NCBI RefSeq assembly: GCF_001815935.1
Contig: NZ_KV823418.1
Coordinates: 1 to 64,000, forward strand
From: Corynebacterium sp. HMSC04H06
GTDB taxonomy: Bacteria > Actinomycetota > Actinomycetes > Mycobacteriales > Mycobacteriaceae
DNA: 64,000 nucleotides
Direction of reading: 5' to 3'
A program made the translations under genes and the position numbers. Below the pieces are notes generated by a model that had not been told where the DNA came from, ran no database searches, and was given only the letters and a program-made list of their open reading frames with translations. Positions within the stretch are counted from its first letter, which is position 1; each line of letters starts with the position of its first letter. This document shows positions 51,015-60,599 of this stretch, piece by piece.

Positions 51015-52997
51015 ATGTCCACTGAGTCCACCGTGACAACTCCTTCCGCACCTGCCTTAGCCCGTCCGCTGTCCCAGTTCGGCGATCACCGCGATGAGCT
51101 CGGCCGTGGGCCGGCGCTGCTGGCCATCCTGCTCGCCGCGCTGGGCGGCGGGCTGGTCACCCTGGCAGGCTGGGTAGTCTTCCGCTCGGTGTCCCTGCCG
51201 GCGTTTTCGACCTCGATGGTCACGCGCGCGCTGGCCACGGTAGGTATTGTCGCCACGCTGGTGGTGGTAGGTGTCCTGCTGTTTTTCTGGATCCGGGACG
51301 AGCACTCGGCCGGCCCGCGCCCGCGCTGGCGCGCCTGGCTGACCACCGTCGTGTCCTACCTTTCCCCGGCACTGCTGGTGCTGTCCTCCATCGGCTTGCC
51401 GCTGTCGGCCAGCCGCCTGTGGCTGGACGGCATCCAGGTCGACCAGGTCTTCCGCACGCAGTTCCTGACGCGGATGGCGGATTCCGCCACGCACGCGGAC
51501 ATGAACTACCTAGATCTGCCCACCTTCTACCCGATGGGCTGGTTCTGGCTGGGCGGGCGCCTGGCCAACGTGCTGGGTATTCCCGGCTGGGAGGTCTTCC
51601 AGCCCTGGGCGCTAATCTCCCTGGCCCTGTGCGGGTGCCTCCTGGTGCCGCTGTGGCAGCGCCTGGTCGGTTCCCTGCCCGTAGCCACCGCTATCGCGCT
51701 GACCACCACGGCGGTGACGCTCACCATCGGCGCCGAGGAGCCCTACTCCGCCGTCATCGCGATGGGCGTTCCGGCGGCGGCCTTCCTGTGCTCCCGGGCC
51801 TTCCACGGCTCCTGGCTGTCCACGCTGGGCCTGGCACTCTTCCTGGGCGCTTCGGCCTCCTTCTACACCCTATTCACCGGCGCGATCTCCCTGACCGTGG
51901 TCAGCTTCGTGGCCATCATTACCGCGGTGCTGGAGCGTCGCTGGGAGCCCATCGTGCGCCTAGTCTGCATCGGCGTCGGCTCGCTGGCCCTGGCCGCCAT
52001 CTGCTGGGGCCCGTACGTCCTCGGCGTGCTGCGCTCCGATGTCCCCATCAACTCCACCGCGCAGCACTACCTGCCGGAAGAGGGCACGCAGATCCCGGTG
52101 CCCTTCCTGGCCCCGACCATCATCGGGCTGCTCTGCCTCATCGGCCTGGTGTACCTGTTCCTGCGCCAGAGCAACCGCGATATCCGGACCCTGGGCTGGG
52201 CGCTCGGCGGCGCCTACCTGTGGATCGCGGCATCGATGGTGCTGACCCTGCTGGGCAGCACGCTGCTCGGCTTCCGCCTGGAAATCCTCGTGGTCCTCAT
52301 CATGGCCACCGCCGGCATCCTGGCGCTGGCCGAGCTGCGCATGCACGGCATCGATAAGCTCTGGCCGCAAGGCTTTAGCCCCGCCACCAACCGCCGCATC
52401 ACCGCCGCGTTCATGGCCGTGTTAGTGCTGGGCGGGGTCTTTTACGCCCAGCGCATTCCCGAGGAAAACGAGTCCGCCATTGATCACGCCTACACGGACA
52501 CCGACGGCTACGGCGAGCGCGCCGACCGCTACACCAGCGACTCCTCCGGCCACTACCAGGAGATCCAGCGTTTCCTGGAGGACCACGGGGTAGTACCCAA
52601 CGAATCCGTAATGCTAACCGACGAAAAGCTGTTCATGGCCTACCACCCCTACTGGGGCTTTAACGCCTTCACCTCGCACTACGCCAACCCGCTGAGCCAG
52701 TTCGACGCCCGCAACAAGCAGATCGAGACCTGGGCCAACGACTCCTGGGACCAGACCCCGGAGGAGTTCCTCGACGCCCTAGACTCGGCCCCCTGGCGCG
52801 GGCCGGACGCCATGCTCTTCCGCGGCAGCCTGGAAGACTCCGCCGACGGCTTCAAGACCCACCTGGCCGAAGATATCTACCCGAACCAGCCGAACGTGCG
52901 CTACCGGGCCGTCTTCTTCGACTCCGCGGTCTTCGACGAGGCGCACTGGGCGATGGAACAGATCGGCCCCTTCGTGGTCGCCGTCCGCACGGATTAG
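51015..52997 (+). CDS. aftA: Galactan 5-O-arabinofuranosyltransferase AftA
   Basis: A 660-residue GT85-type membrane enzyme that adds the first arabinofuranose to galactan outside the membrane, using decaprenylphosphoryl arabinose. About eleven helices fill residues 35-480. The first large loop holds ADMNYLDLPTFYPMGWFWLG, the likely active-site region with an acidic residue. A soluble C-terminal domain (about 490-660) follows. ATG at 51015 is preferred; an upstream ATG at 50970 exists. It precedes emb as in mycobacteria. Confidence 0.93.
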   Translation: MSTESTVTTPSAPALARPLSQFGDHRDELGRGPALLAILLAALGGGLVTLAGWVVFRSVSLPAFSTSMVTRALATVGIVATLVVVGVLLFFWIRDEHSAGPRPRWRAWLTTVVSYLSPALLVLSSIGLPLSASRLWLDGIQVDQVFRTQFLTRMADSATHADMNYLDLPTFYPMGWFWLGGRLANVLGIPGWEVFQPWALISLALCGCLLVPLWQRLVGSLPVATAIALTTTAVTLTIGAEEPYSAVIAMGVPAAAFLCSRAFHGSWLSTLGLALFLGASASFYTLFTGAISLTVVSFVAIITAVLERRWEPIVRLVCIGVGSLALAAICWGPYVLGVLRSDVPINSTAQHYLPEEGTQIPVPFLAPTIIGLLCLIGLVYLFLRQSNRDIRTLGWALGGAYLWIAASMVLTLLGSTLLGFRLEILVVLIMATAGILALAELRMHGIDKLWPQGFSPATNRRITAAFMAVLVLGGVFYAQRIPEENESAIDHAYTDTDGYGERADRYTSDSSGHYQEIQRFLEDHGVVPNESVMLTDEKLFMAYHPYWGFNAFTSHYANPLSQFDARNKQIETWANDSWDQTPEEFLDALDSAPWRGPDAMLFRGSLEDSADGFKTHLAEDIYPNQPNVRYRAVFFDSAVFDEAHWAMEQIGPFVVAVRTD

Positions 52998-53042
52998 TCG
53001 GCGGAAGGTATGCCGCGACATGGAGTTTTAGCCGCAGTGCCG

Positions 53043-53048
53043 TAAACT
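53043..53048 (+). promoter_or_regulatory. -10 element of leaderless emb
   Basis: TAAACT ends 7 nt before the GTG at 53056; no ribosome site is present. Confidence 0.5.
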
Positions 53049-53055
53049 ATTCGCC

Positions 53056-56000
53056 GTGTCAGATAGCCTCGCACCTCCGTATACGCCAGCCGAACCCACC
53101 AGCCACGGCTCCCCCGCCCCCGGGTGGCTCCGTCTTAGCGCCATCGTGGCGGGCCTGGTGGGCTTCGTGCTGTTTATCGCCACACCGCTGCTCCCGGTCA
53201 ACCAGGTCCAGTCCTCGTTCAGCTGGCCCAGCGACGACTCGCTGAACTCGGTCAACGCGCCGCTCATTTCCTTGGCGCCGGAACAGCTGGAGGCCGACAT
53301 CCCGGTCTCCGCTATCGACCAACTGCGCGAGGGACAGACCCAGCTCTTCGGCACGCTGCCGGCCTCCTCCAAGGAGGCCACCGACCGCGGTCTCTTCGTC
53401 AACGCGGGCGATTTCGGCCTGTCGGTCAGCTCCCTGAACGAGGTCGTGCTCTCCCTGACCCCGGATCAGATGGAGCGCCTGGACGACAAGGACGTCATCC
53501 ATATCTCCTCGACCGAGGACGAGACCACCGTTGAAGTGGGCCCGTTCTCCCAGTCGATCGATGACGACGACCTGCGCCCGCAGATCACCGGCGCCTACTC
53601 CGAGATCGAAGACACCCCGGAAAACCTCGCCCAGCTGCGCGCGGACGGGCTTGACGTCCAGGTCGAGATCAACTCGCGGTTTACCTCTTCGCCCACCCTG
53701 TTAAAGTCGCTGGCAATGTGGGGCGGCCTAGCGATGGTACTGGTTAGCCTGTTCACGCTGTGGCGCATCGACCGCTTGGATGGCAAGCGCCCGGGCTTCA
53801 TGCCGGAGTCCTGGAAGAAGATCCGCCCGCTGGACGGCGTGGTCGCCGCGGTGCTGATCTTCTGGCATATCTTCGGCGCCAACACCTCCGACGACGGCTT
53901 CATCCTGACCATGGGGCGGGTCTCGGAGAACGCGGACTACATGGCCAACTACTACCGCTGGTACGGCGTGCCGGAATCACCGTTCGGTTCCCCGTACTAC
54001 GACCTGGTGGCCTTCCTGTCCCAGATTTCCGCGACCTCGGTCTTCATGCGCCTGCCCGCGCTGGTCTCCGCGTTTCTCATCTGGTTCATCCTCTCGCGCG
54101 AGCTGCTCCCCCGCTTCGGCGAGCTGATTGACTCGCGCCGCGTGGCCCACTGGACTGCGGCGTTGATGTTCCTGGCCTTCTGGCTGCCGTACAACAACGG
54201 TGTCCGCCCGGAACCGGTCATCGCGCTCGGCGTAATTTTCACCTGGGCCTCCTTCGAGCGCGCCATCGCCACGCGCCGCCTGCTGCCCGCGGCCGTGGGC
54301 ACCATCGCCGCCACACTGACCCTGGGCGCGGGCCCGACCGGCCTGTTCGCCGTCGGCGTGTTCCTGGTTTGCCTGCCGCAGCTGTTCAAGATCATGCGCG
54401 AGCGCCTGCCGCTGCTGGGCGGCGGAGCCACCGGCTGGCTGAGCATGATCGCTCCCTTCCTGGCCTCCGGTACGGCGATCTTCGTGGCCGTCTTTGGCGA
54501 CCAAACCCTGGCCGCGGTGATGGAGTCCATCCGCGTGCGCTCCGAGGTCGGCCCGGCGCTGCCGTGGTACTCCGAGTACGTGCGCTACTCCACGCTGTTC
54601 CAGCAGTCCGTGGACGGCTCCATGACCCGCCGCTTCGCCATGTTCACCATGCTGTTTAGCCTGGTGCTCATCATCTACGCCTACATCAAGGACCACCGCG
54701 TGGCGGGCGCGCCGCAGGACATCACCCGGCGCCTGTTGCTCATCGTGGCCATGTCCATGTTCTTCCTGCTGTTCACCCCGACAAAGTGGACCCACCACTT
54801 CGGCATCTACGCCGGGGTAGCCGGCGTAATCGCCGCGCTCGGCGCGGTGGTCTTGTCCCAGATCGCGCTGAAGTCGCCGCGGGCGAGGACCTTCTCCCTG
54901 GCCGCTGTGGTTATCCTGCTCGCCTTCTCCACCGCCGGCTGGAACGCCTGGTGGTACGTCTCCTCCTTCGGCGTGCCGTGGTGGGACCGCACCATCCAGT
55001 TCCGGGCCATCGAGGCCAACACCGTGTTGCTGGCCATCGGGCTGATCCTCTTAGGGATCGGCATCTGGCAGTCCTTCCGCCACAACTCGCGCAAAGCGAA
55101 AGCCGAGGCCGCCGGCGCCACCGACGAATTCGAGCGCCAGGAGGCCGCCCGGGTGTCCCGTTGGGCCGGCGTCATGTCCGCGCCTATCGCGCTGGCCTGC
55201 GCGTTCATGGTGGGCATCTCCGTGGCCTCCTTCGCCAAGGCCTATGTCGACCAGTACCCGGCCTACAGCGTGGGCAAGGGCAACACCCAGGCCCTGGCGG
55301 GCAAGACCTGCTCGCTGTCGGATGAAGCCATGATCGAGACCAATACCAACGACGCCTTCCTCGCCCCGATGGACGGCGACTTGGGTGACTCCTTGACCGA
55401 TCCGGACAAGGACAACTACGGCTTCGACCCCAACGGCATCCCGGAGGATATCGAGCCGGAGGCGCAAAACTCCGCGTCGGTCGGCGCCATCGGTGACTCC
55501 GGCTCGGCCGGTTCCGCCACCTCCGGCGGCAACCGTTCCGCCGGCGGGGACGTCTCCGACTCGGACGCTACCGGTTCCGACGACTCCGAGGACTCCAGCC
55601 GCAAGGACTCCGCCAGCAAGGCGGCCGAGGAATCCGGCGCCTCCGAGGGCGGCTCCCGCGACACCACGGGCGTCAACGGCTCGGTCAAGCACCTGCCGTT
55701 CAACTTCGACTACAACCAGGTGCCGGTCTTAGGCTCCTACAACGAGGGCCAGAACTCGACCGCGAAGCTAACCACCAAGTGGTTTAACCTGCCGGAGGAG
55801 AAGGAAAACTCCCCGCTGATCACCGTCGGCGTGGCCGGCAAGATCCACCACCACGACGTCAACGGCGTGGAGCAGGAGGGCATGGACGTTACCCTCGAAT
55901 ACGGCACCGCGGACGAGGCCGGGCGTGTCTCCAACACCGGCGAGATTGAGATGATGGACGTCGGCGCCACCCCGAAGTGGCGTAACCTGCGTTACCCGCT

Positions 56001-56514
56001 GGCCGACATCCCGGACGAGGCCAACGTCGTGCGCATCGTCGCCGTGGACGACTCCACCAACGAGGACGACTGGGTCGCCGTGACCCCGCCCCGCGTGCCG
56101 GAGCTGACCAGCATAACCTCGCGCTTCGACAGCTCCCGCCCAGCCCTGCTGGACTGGTCCACCGCTTTGCAGTTCCCCTGCCAGCGCACCTTCGACCACT
56201 ACGCCGGCGTGACCGAGATTCCGGAATTCCGGATCCTGCCGGACGCTCCGGCGCAGACCTCCCTGACCGACTTCCAGTCCTTCAGCGGCGGCGGCGCCAT
56301 GTCCACCTCGGAGGCCGTGAACTACTCCTACGAAATCCCCAGCTACCTCAACGATGATTGGGACCGCGACTGGGGCTCCATCTACAAGTACGAGTTACGC
56401 ACCAACTCCGCGGGCATCGCCCCGGATAAGGCCAACATCAATCTGGAAGACATCACCCGTTCCGGCTGGTGGAAGAACTCCGAGATGAACGTCCGCCCCG
56501 AGGGCGAAGAATAA
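53056..56514 (+). CDS. emb: Arabinosyltransferase Emb (single corynebacterial EmbC-type)
   Basis: A 1152-residue GT53 enzyme that extends the arabinan and is the target of ethambutol. It has an N-terminal helix, a jelly-roll extracytoplasmic domain (about 45-215), then about 14 helices. The catalytic loop NTSDDGF carries Asp279-Asp280, and Met296 in YMANYYRWYG matches EmbB Met306 of M. tuberculosis. A Ser/Asp/Gly-rich low-complexity stretch (about 775-875) leads to the C-terminal carbohydrate-binding domain. GTG start, leaderless, with its own promoter 59 nt after aftA. Confidence 0.95.
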   Translation: MSDSLAPPYTPAEPTSHGSPAPGWLRLSAIVAGLVGFVLFIATPLLPVNQVQSSFSWPSDDSLNSVNAPLISLAPEQLEADIPVSAIDQLREGQTQLFGTLPASSKEATDRGLFVNAGDFGLSVSSLNEVVLSLTPDQMERLDDKDVIHISSTEDETTVEVGPFSQSIDDDDLRPQITGAYSEIEDTPENLAQLRADGLDVQVEINSRFTSSPTLLKSLAMWGGLAMVLVSLFTLWRIDRLDGKRPGFMPESWKKIRPLDGVVAAVLIFWHIFGANTSDDGFILTMGRVSENADYMANYYRWYGVPESPFGSPYYDLVAFLSQISATSVFMRLPALVSAFLIWFILSRELLPRFGELIDSRRVAHWTAALMFLAFWLPYNNGVRPEPVIALGVIFTWASFERAIATRRLLPAAVGTIAATLTLGAGPTGLFAVGVFLVCLPQLFKIMRERLPLLGGGATGWLSMIAPFLASGTAIFVAVFGDQTLAAVMESIRVRSEVGPALPWYSEYVRYSTLFQQSVDGSMTRRFAMFTMLFSLVLIIYAYIKDHRVAGAPQDITRRLLLIVAMSMFFLLFTPTKWTHHFGIYAGVAGVIAALGAVVLSQIALKSPRARTFSLAAVVILLAFSTAGWNAWWYVSSFGVPWWDRTIQFRAIEANTVLLAIGLILLGIGIWQSFRHNSRKAKAEAAGATDEFERQEAARVSRWAGVMSAPIALACAFMVGISVASFAKAYVDQYPAYSVGKGNTQALAGKTCSLSDEAMIETNTNDAFLAPMDGDLGDSLTDPDKDNYGFDPNGIPEDIEPEAQNSASVGAIGDSGSAGSATSGGNRSAGGDVSDSDATGSDDSEDSSRKDSASKAAEESGASEGGSRDTTGVNGSVKHLPFNFDYNQVPVLGSYNEGQNSTAKLTTKWFNLPEEKENSPLITVGVAGKIHHHDVNGVEQEGMDVTLEYGTADEAGRVSNTGEIEMMDVGATPKWRNLRYPLADIPDEANVVRIVAVDDSTNEDDWVAVTPPRVPELTSITSRFDSSRPALLDWSTALQFPCQRTFDHYAGVTEIPEFRILPDAPAQTSLTDFQSFSGGGAMSTSEAVNYSYEIPSYLNDDWDRDWGSIYKYELRTNSAGIAPDKANINLEDITRSGWWKNSEMNVRPEGEE

Positions 56515-56522
56515 CCCTCCGC

Positions 56523-56564
56523 ACCCGCGTCAGCTAAATCCCCGGCTGAGGCGGGTTATTTCTT
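56523..56564 (+). terminator. Intrinsic terminator after emb
   Basis: ACCCGC-GTCAGC pairs with GCTGA-GGCGGGT, and a T-rich run (TTATTTCTTT) follows. Confidence 0.7.
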
Positions 56565-56611
56565 TAAACGCTTGGTCAACGAGCAAGCGCCAGCGCAGCA
56601 GAAGGGTCACC

Positions 56612-56722
56612 ATGGACGATAAGTCCCGCATCTACCGGGCGTTCGTCATCCCGGACAACGCGAAGCAGGTGAAACTCTATGGCCGGACCATGGATGTCGC
56701 ACCTGCTACCCAGGAAAGCTAA
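56612..56722 (+). CDS. Possible 36-residue small protein
   Basis: A short frame begins at ATG 56612 with GAAGGG 5 nt upstream and ends with TAA at 56720-56722. The product is mixed polar (MDDKSRIYRAF, then VIPDNAKQVKLYGRTMDV). It lies between the emb terminator and the opposite-strand hydrolase. It may be a real small gene or the fragment of a larger one. Confidence 0.35.
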   Translation: MDDKSRIYRAFVIPDNAKQVKLYGRTMDVAPATQES

Positions 56723-56727
56723 TTCCG

Positions 56728-57630
56728 TTAGCTCACCCGGCGGAGAAACTCCGCCACGTCACGGATGCGCTGGCGCATGACGGTCGGGGTCTGGAAGCGG
56801 TGCCGGCCGGCGTAGTCCCGGGTGGTGATGTGGCTGCCCTTAACGTCCGGGTGGGCGGCGACCTCGTCCTGCCGGGCGAGCTGGAGGAAGGTTGACGGCC
56901 AGCTCTCCTGCTCGGGGAGCTCATGTCCTGCGCGGAGCTCGTCCGGCAGGGCCGCCAGGGCGCCGAAGTCCGGGAAGGTGAGCACGAAGGCATCGGCAAG
57001 CGGGGCGGCGAGTGCGGCCAGTGCGGCGCCGGAGGAATAGCCCCAGACCACGACCTTGTTCGCGCCCTGGGCGCGGCAGTACTCGATGGCTTTGGCTACC
57101 GCCTCGAGCATCTGCCCGACCGTGTGTTGCGGCGCCAGGGGGTAGTCCAGGTCCACGGCGCGAGCCCCGCTCAGCCCGACCGCGGCGGCGACCTCTGGGC
57201 GCCACTGCATTTCCAGGGCGCTACCGGAACCGCGCCACCAGCCGCCCGAGTGCAGGCTGACCACCCAGGTGCCCGAATGCTCGGTCTCCTGCGTGGAGGA
57301 GAACTGGCAGGCGGGGAGCTTGGGCAGGTCGGTCTGCTCCACGTCGCGGGTAAAAGCCACGCCCGGCAGGCTGTGATCCACCCCGGTGCCCAGGACCATC
57401 ATGGCCGCGTGGGTGACGCGGTCGGGCAGCTGGGCGCAGTAGTTGTCCGCCGGGGCCGGATCCCCCGCCCCGCCCTTCCACGGCGGGGTGAAGTCCGGCA
57501 GCTCGTAGTGGGCGTCGATATAGGAGGCCAGCTGCTCGAGCTGCGCGTCGTCGTCCAGCTGCCGGTTCTGGCCGCCGATGAACCATTCTTGGCCCTCGTC
57601 TAGGGGGCGCGCGTTATCCGGAGTGCTCAT
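56728..57630 (-). CDS. Alpha/beta hydrolase, HSL-like esterase
   Basis: A 300-residue esterase. The oxyanion-hole motif is HSGGWWRGSG (in place of HGGG), and the nucleophile elbow is GYSSGAAL. LDYPLAPQHTVGQMLEAV is the usual segment between them in this family. The catalytic His is probably in the C-terminal RHRFQ region. No signal peptide is present. It begins 2 nt after the M13 peptidase stop and is likely translated with it. The substrate is unknown. Confidence 0.85.
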   Translation of the reverse strand: MSTPDNARPLDEGQEWFIGGQNRQLDDDAQLEQLASYIDAHYELPDFTPPWKGGAGDPAPADNYCAQLPDRVTHAAMMVLGTGVDHSLPGVAFTRDVEQTDLPKLPACQFSSTQETEHSGTWVVSLHSGGWWRGSGSALEMQWRPEVAAAVGLSGARAVDLDYPLAPQHTVGQMLEAVAKAIEYCRAQGANKVVVWGYSSGAALAALAAPLADAFVLTFPDFGALAALPDELRAGHELPEQESWPSTFLQLARQDEVAAHPDVKGSHITTRDYAGRHRFQTPTVMRQRIRDVAEFLRRVS

Positions 57631-57632
57631 AA

Positions 57633-59567
57633 CTACCAGATGGTCACGCGCTGCTCGGGGGCGACGTAAACCGGGGAATCGGCCGGGACGTCGAAAGCTT
57701 CGTAGAGCTCCGCGACGTTGGCGGCGATCAGGTTACAGCGGAACTCCGCCGGGGAGTGCGGGTCGATGGCCAGGTACTGGGTGGCCATCTCCGGGCGGAT
57801 GGCGGTGCGCCAGACGCGGGCCCAGGCCAGGAACAGGCGCTGCAAACCGGAGTAGTTCTGCTCGTAGAGCTCCGGCTCGGCGCCGTCGACCTCAAAGGGG
57901 GCGAGGTTCTGATGCGGATCGATGCCCTTGTCGCGGCAGTAGTTTTGGTACGCCACCACGGCGATGCCCAGGCCGCCCAGGTCGCCGATGTTCTCACCCA
58001 GGGTGAACTTGCCGTTGACGCCGGAGGACTCGATCCCGTTGTCCTTCAGCACCGTGGGCACCTGGCCGTCGAACTGCTCCACCAGCTTGGCGGTGAGCTT
58101 CTCAAACGCGGCGCGGTCCTCATCCGTCCACCAGGAGTTCAGGTTACCCAGGCCGTCGTACTGCGAGCCCTGGTCGTCGAAGCCGTGGCCGATCTCGTGG
58201 CCGATGACCGCGCCGATAGCGCCGAAGTTCTCCGCGGCGTCCGCCTCCGGGTTGTAGAACGGTGGGCGCAGGATGGCCGCCGGGAAGGTGATGTCGTTGA
58301 CCACCGGGTTGTAGAAAGCGTTAACGGTCTGCGGAGTGGTGACCCACTCGTCGCGGTCGGCCGGCTTGCCCACCTTGGACAGCTCGTAGTCGTGGGAGAA
58401 GGCCGCGCCGCGTCGCGCGTTGTCCACCAGGTCGGCGCCCGCAGGGCTAAAGCTTAAGTCCCCGTAGTCGCGCCAGGTATCCGGGTAGCCGATCTTCGCC
58501 TTGAACTGGCCCAGCTTCTCCAGCGCCCGCTCGCGAGTGGCCGGGGTCATCCACTCCAGGGTGCTAATCCGCTCGCGGTAGGCGGCGATGAGGTAGTCCA
58601 CCAGCTCGTCCATCTCCCGCTTGGACGACGCCGGGAAGTGCTTGTCCACGAAGGCACGGCCGATCTCCTGGCCCACGAAGCTCTCCGCCAGGCCGACCGC
58701 GCGCTTCCAGCGGTCACGCTGCTGGGTAGCCCCGGACAGGCGAGTGCCGTAGAACTCGAAGTTCTTCGCCCCCACCTTCTCCGGCAGCAGGGCGGCACGA
58801 GAGAGCAGGATGTGCCAGGTGGCCCACAGCTGCCAGTCGGCGATCCGGTCCTCGGTAAACAGTCCGGCCAGGTGGTCGAAGTAGGACGGCATCATGGAGA
58901 CCACGCGGCCGTCCTTGATCCCCCCGGCACGCACGATGGTCTGCGCCACCCGGGGCACGTCCTTCAGCTCGACCGGGTTGTAGGTCTCCACCGCGTTGCG
59001 AGTGGCGACCACGTCCCAGTGGCCGGCGGCAATGTCGGTCTCCAGCTGCACCACGCGCTGCGCGGCGACCTCCGCGCCGAGGCCGAAGAGGCGGGCCGGA
59101 TCCAAAAAGCCCAGCATCTGGGCCACGTGCTCGGTATAGGCGCGCAGGGTGTCCGCATGCGCCTCCTCGCGGTAGTAGGCCTCGTCCGGCAGGCCCAGGC
59201 CCGACTGGATGAGGTAAGGGACGGCGTCCTCGGAGCCGGAATCCTTTTCCACCCAGAAGGTCACCGGGGCGCCCACACCCTCGCGCTCGAGCTGGCCCAG
59301 GACTTCCGCCAGGGCGTCCATATCCTCGACGGCCAGGCGGTCTAGGTCCTTATCCAGCGGGGCGAGGCCGGCGCCGTTGACGCCGTCGACGTCCATGAAG
59401 GAGGCGTAAAGCGCGCCCGGGCGGGAGTCGTCGCTTTGCACGATCTCGTGCACCATCTCCTCGGCCTCATCGCGCAGGCCGTGGAACGTGCCGTCCACGC
59501 CGCGATCGTCCGGGATGACGTGTGCGCCAAGCCAAGGTCCATTGACAAACTGGTAAAGGTCTTTCAT
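57633..59567 (-). CDS. M13 family (neprilysin/PepO-like) zinc metallopeptidase
   Basis: A 644-residue peptidase of typical length. The zinc site is HEIGH (His457, Glu458, His461) in VIGHEIGHGFDDQGSQYDG. The third ligand is the Glu in LGENIGDLGGL. The substrate-binding NAFYNPVVN matches the family NAYY motif. There is no signal peptide or anchor, so it is likely cytoplasmic. ATG at 59567 is supported by TAAGCT 8 nt upstream. It is followed directly by the esterase gene. Confidence 0.92.
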   Translation of the reverse strand: MKDLYQFVNGPWLGAHVIPDDRGVDGTFHGLRDEAEEMVHEIVQSDDSRPGALYASFMDVDGVNGAGLAPLDKDLDRLAVEDMDALAEVLGQLEREGVGAPVTFWVEKDSGSEDAVPYLIQSGLGLPDEAYYREEAHADTLRAYTEHVAQMLGFLDPARLFGLGAEVAAQRVVQLETDIAAGHWDVVATRNAVETYNPVELKDVPRVAQTIVRAGGIKDGRVVSMMPSYFDHLAGLFTEDRIADWQLWATWHILLSRAALLPEKVGAKNFEFYGTRLSGATQQRDRWKRAVGLAESFVGQEIGRAFVDKHFPASSKREMDELVDYLIAAYRERISTLEWMTPATRERALEKLGQFKAKIGYPDTWRDYGDLSFSPAGADLVDNARRGAAFSHDYELSKVGKPADRDEWVTTPQTVNAFYNPVVNDITFPAAILRPPFYNPEADAAENFGAIGAVIGHEIGHGFDDQGSQYDGLGNLNSWWTDEDRAAFEKLTAKLVEQFDGQVPTVLKDNGIESSGVNGKFTLGENIGDLGGLGIAVVAYQNYCRDKGIDPHQNLAPFEVDGAEPELYEQNYSGLQRLFLAWARVWRTAIRPEMATQYLAIDPHSPAEFRCNLIAANVAELYEAFDVPADSPVYVAPEQRVTIW

Positions 59568-59627
59568 ACCCACCCAGCTTAGGCGAGTTAACAGACTAGC
59601 GACGACCCCACCGGCGCCACCGTCTAA

Positions 59628-59945
59628 TTAAGCCCCCATCTCCACCAGCAGCACCCCGCCGATAATCAGCGCCACGCCCAGGGATTTCAGCCAAGTGAAG
59701 GGCTCTTTGAAAAAGAGGAAAGACAGCACCGCCGTCAGCGCTACGCCCACTGCGGACCAGATCCCGTAGGCCACGCCTAAGGCCATTCCTTCCAGCAGGG
59801 CCAGGGACAAAAAGGCGTAGGCCGCGACATAGCCGGCCAAAACGGCCATCAGCCACCAGCGCCCGCCGCGCACCGCGGACATCCGCAGGCTCATCGTGCC
59901 GGCGACCTCGCAGAGGACCGCGAGAATGATATACGTCCAGGTCAT
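59628..59945 (-). CDS. SMR family multidrug efflux subunit (second)
   Basis: A 105-residue four-helix small multidrug resistance protein. Glu13 in ILAVLCEVAGTMSLRMS is the conserved proton/substrate residue, and GVAYGIWSAVGVALTAVLSF is the family signature. It overlaps the preceding SMR gene by 4 nt. Paired SMR genes often form heteromeric pumps. Confidence 0.9.
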   Translation of the reverse strand: MTWTYIILAVLCEVAGTMSLRMSAVRGGRWWLMAVLAGYVAAYAFLSLALLEGMALGVAYGIWSAVGVALTAVLSFLFFKEPFTWLKSLGVALIIGGVLLVEMGA

Positions 59946-60298
59946 GCCGGATCCACCTCCACGGGGGACGCCTTCGGCCGCGGCTTAGCGCCCATCTCCA
60001 CGCAGGCGACGCCGGTCACGATGAGCGCCATGCCAATCATCTTCAACCAGGTCAGCGTCTCCCCGAACAACACCGCCGACAACGCGGCGGTGGCCACTAC
60101 CCCGCCGGCGGCCCACATGCCGTAGGCCACCCCAATGGCCATGCCCAGCTTGAGGACCCTATGCAGCAGTGCAAAGGCCGCCGCGTAGCCGGCCACCACC
60201 ACCGCGTAGACCCACGGATGATCCAGGGCGATCTTCAGCCCTAAGGTGGCGACCACTTCGCTGGCGATGGCCAGCAGGAGGAAAAACCCAGCGCGCAA
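59942..60298 (-). CDS. SMR family multidrug efflux subunit (first)
   Basis: A 118-residue SMR protein with Glu14 in LLAIASEVVATLGLKIA and the signature GVAYGMWAAGGVVATAALSA. It has a 13-residue polar tail that the partner lacks, as in paired SMR systems. TTG start with AAAGGAG upstream. It follows the alkyltransferase-like gene by 4 nt in the same operon. Confidence 0.9.
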   Translation of the reverse strand: MRAGFFLLLAIASEVVATLGLKIALDHPWVYAVVVAGYAAAFALLHRVLKLGMAIGVAYGMWAAGGVVATAALSAVLFGETLTWLKMIGMALIVTGVACVEMGAKPRPKASPVEVDPA

Positions 60299-60302
60299 AC
60301 AC

Positions 60303-60599
60303 TCAACTCCTTTGCCAGATGTGCTTTAACTCTTCGGCGGCAATACCGCACTGCCGCATATCCACTCTACCTGCGGAAAAAGCAATTCCTTCCGCCTGCC
60401 AGTGGCCCCGCGCGCGTTCCGGATCGTGGCAGGTACCGTCGGCTCGCACAACCCGCCACCACGGTAGATCCGCGCCATGCCGACTCATAAACCAACCGAC
60501 ATACCAGGCGCCGACGCCGGCAACCTTGCCCACCTCGCCGTAGGAGGTGACGTTGCCGGCCGGGATGGCCGCGCAGACGCTGCGGACCGTCTCTTTCAC
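60303..60599 (-). CDS. Alkyltransferase-like (ATL) DNA-damage protein
   Basis: A 98-residue MGMT-fold protein (TSYGEVGKVAGVGAWYVGWFM). The active-site PCHRV of alkyltransferases reads PWWRV, with Trp47 in place of the catalytic cysteine. ATL proteins bind O6-alkylguanine and recruit nucleotide-excision repair instead of transferring the alkyl group. The GTG start follows the VOC gene stop directly (TAAGTG), so it is coupled. Confidence 0.87.
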   Translation of the reverse strand: MKETVRSVCAAIPAGNVTSYGEVGKVAGVGAWYVGWFMSRHGADLPWWRVVRADGTCHDPERARGHWQAEGIAFSAGRVDMRQCGIAAEELKHIWQRS

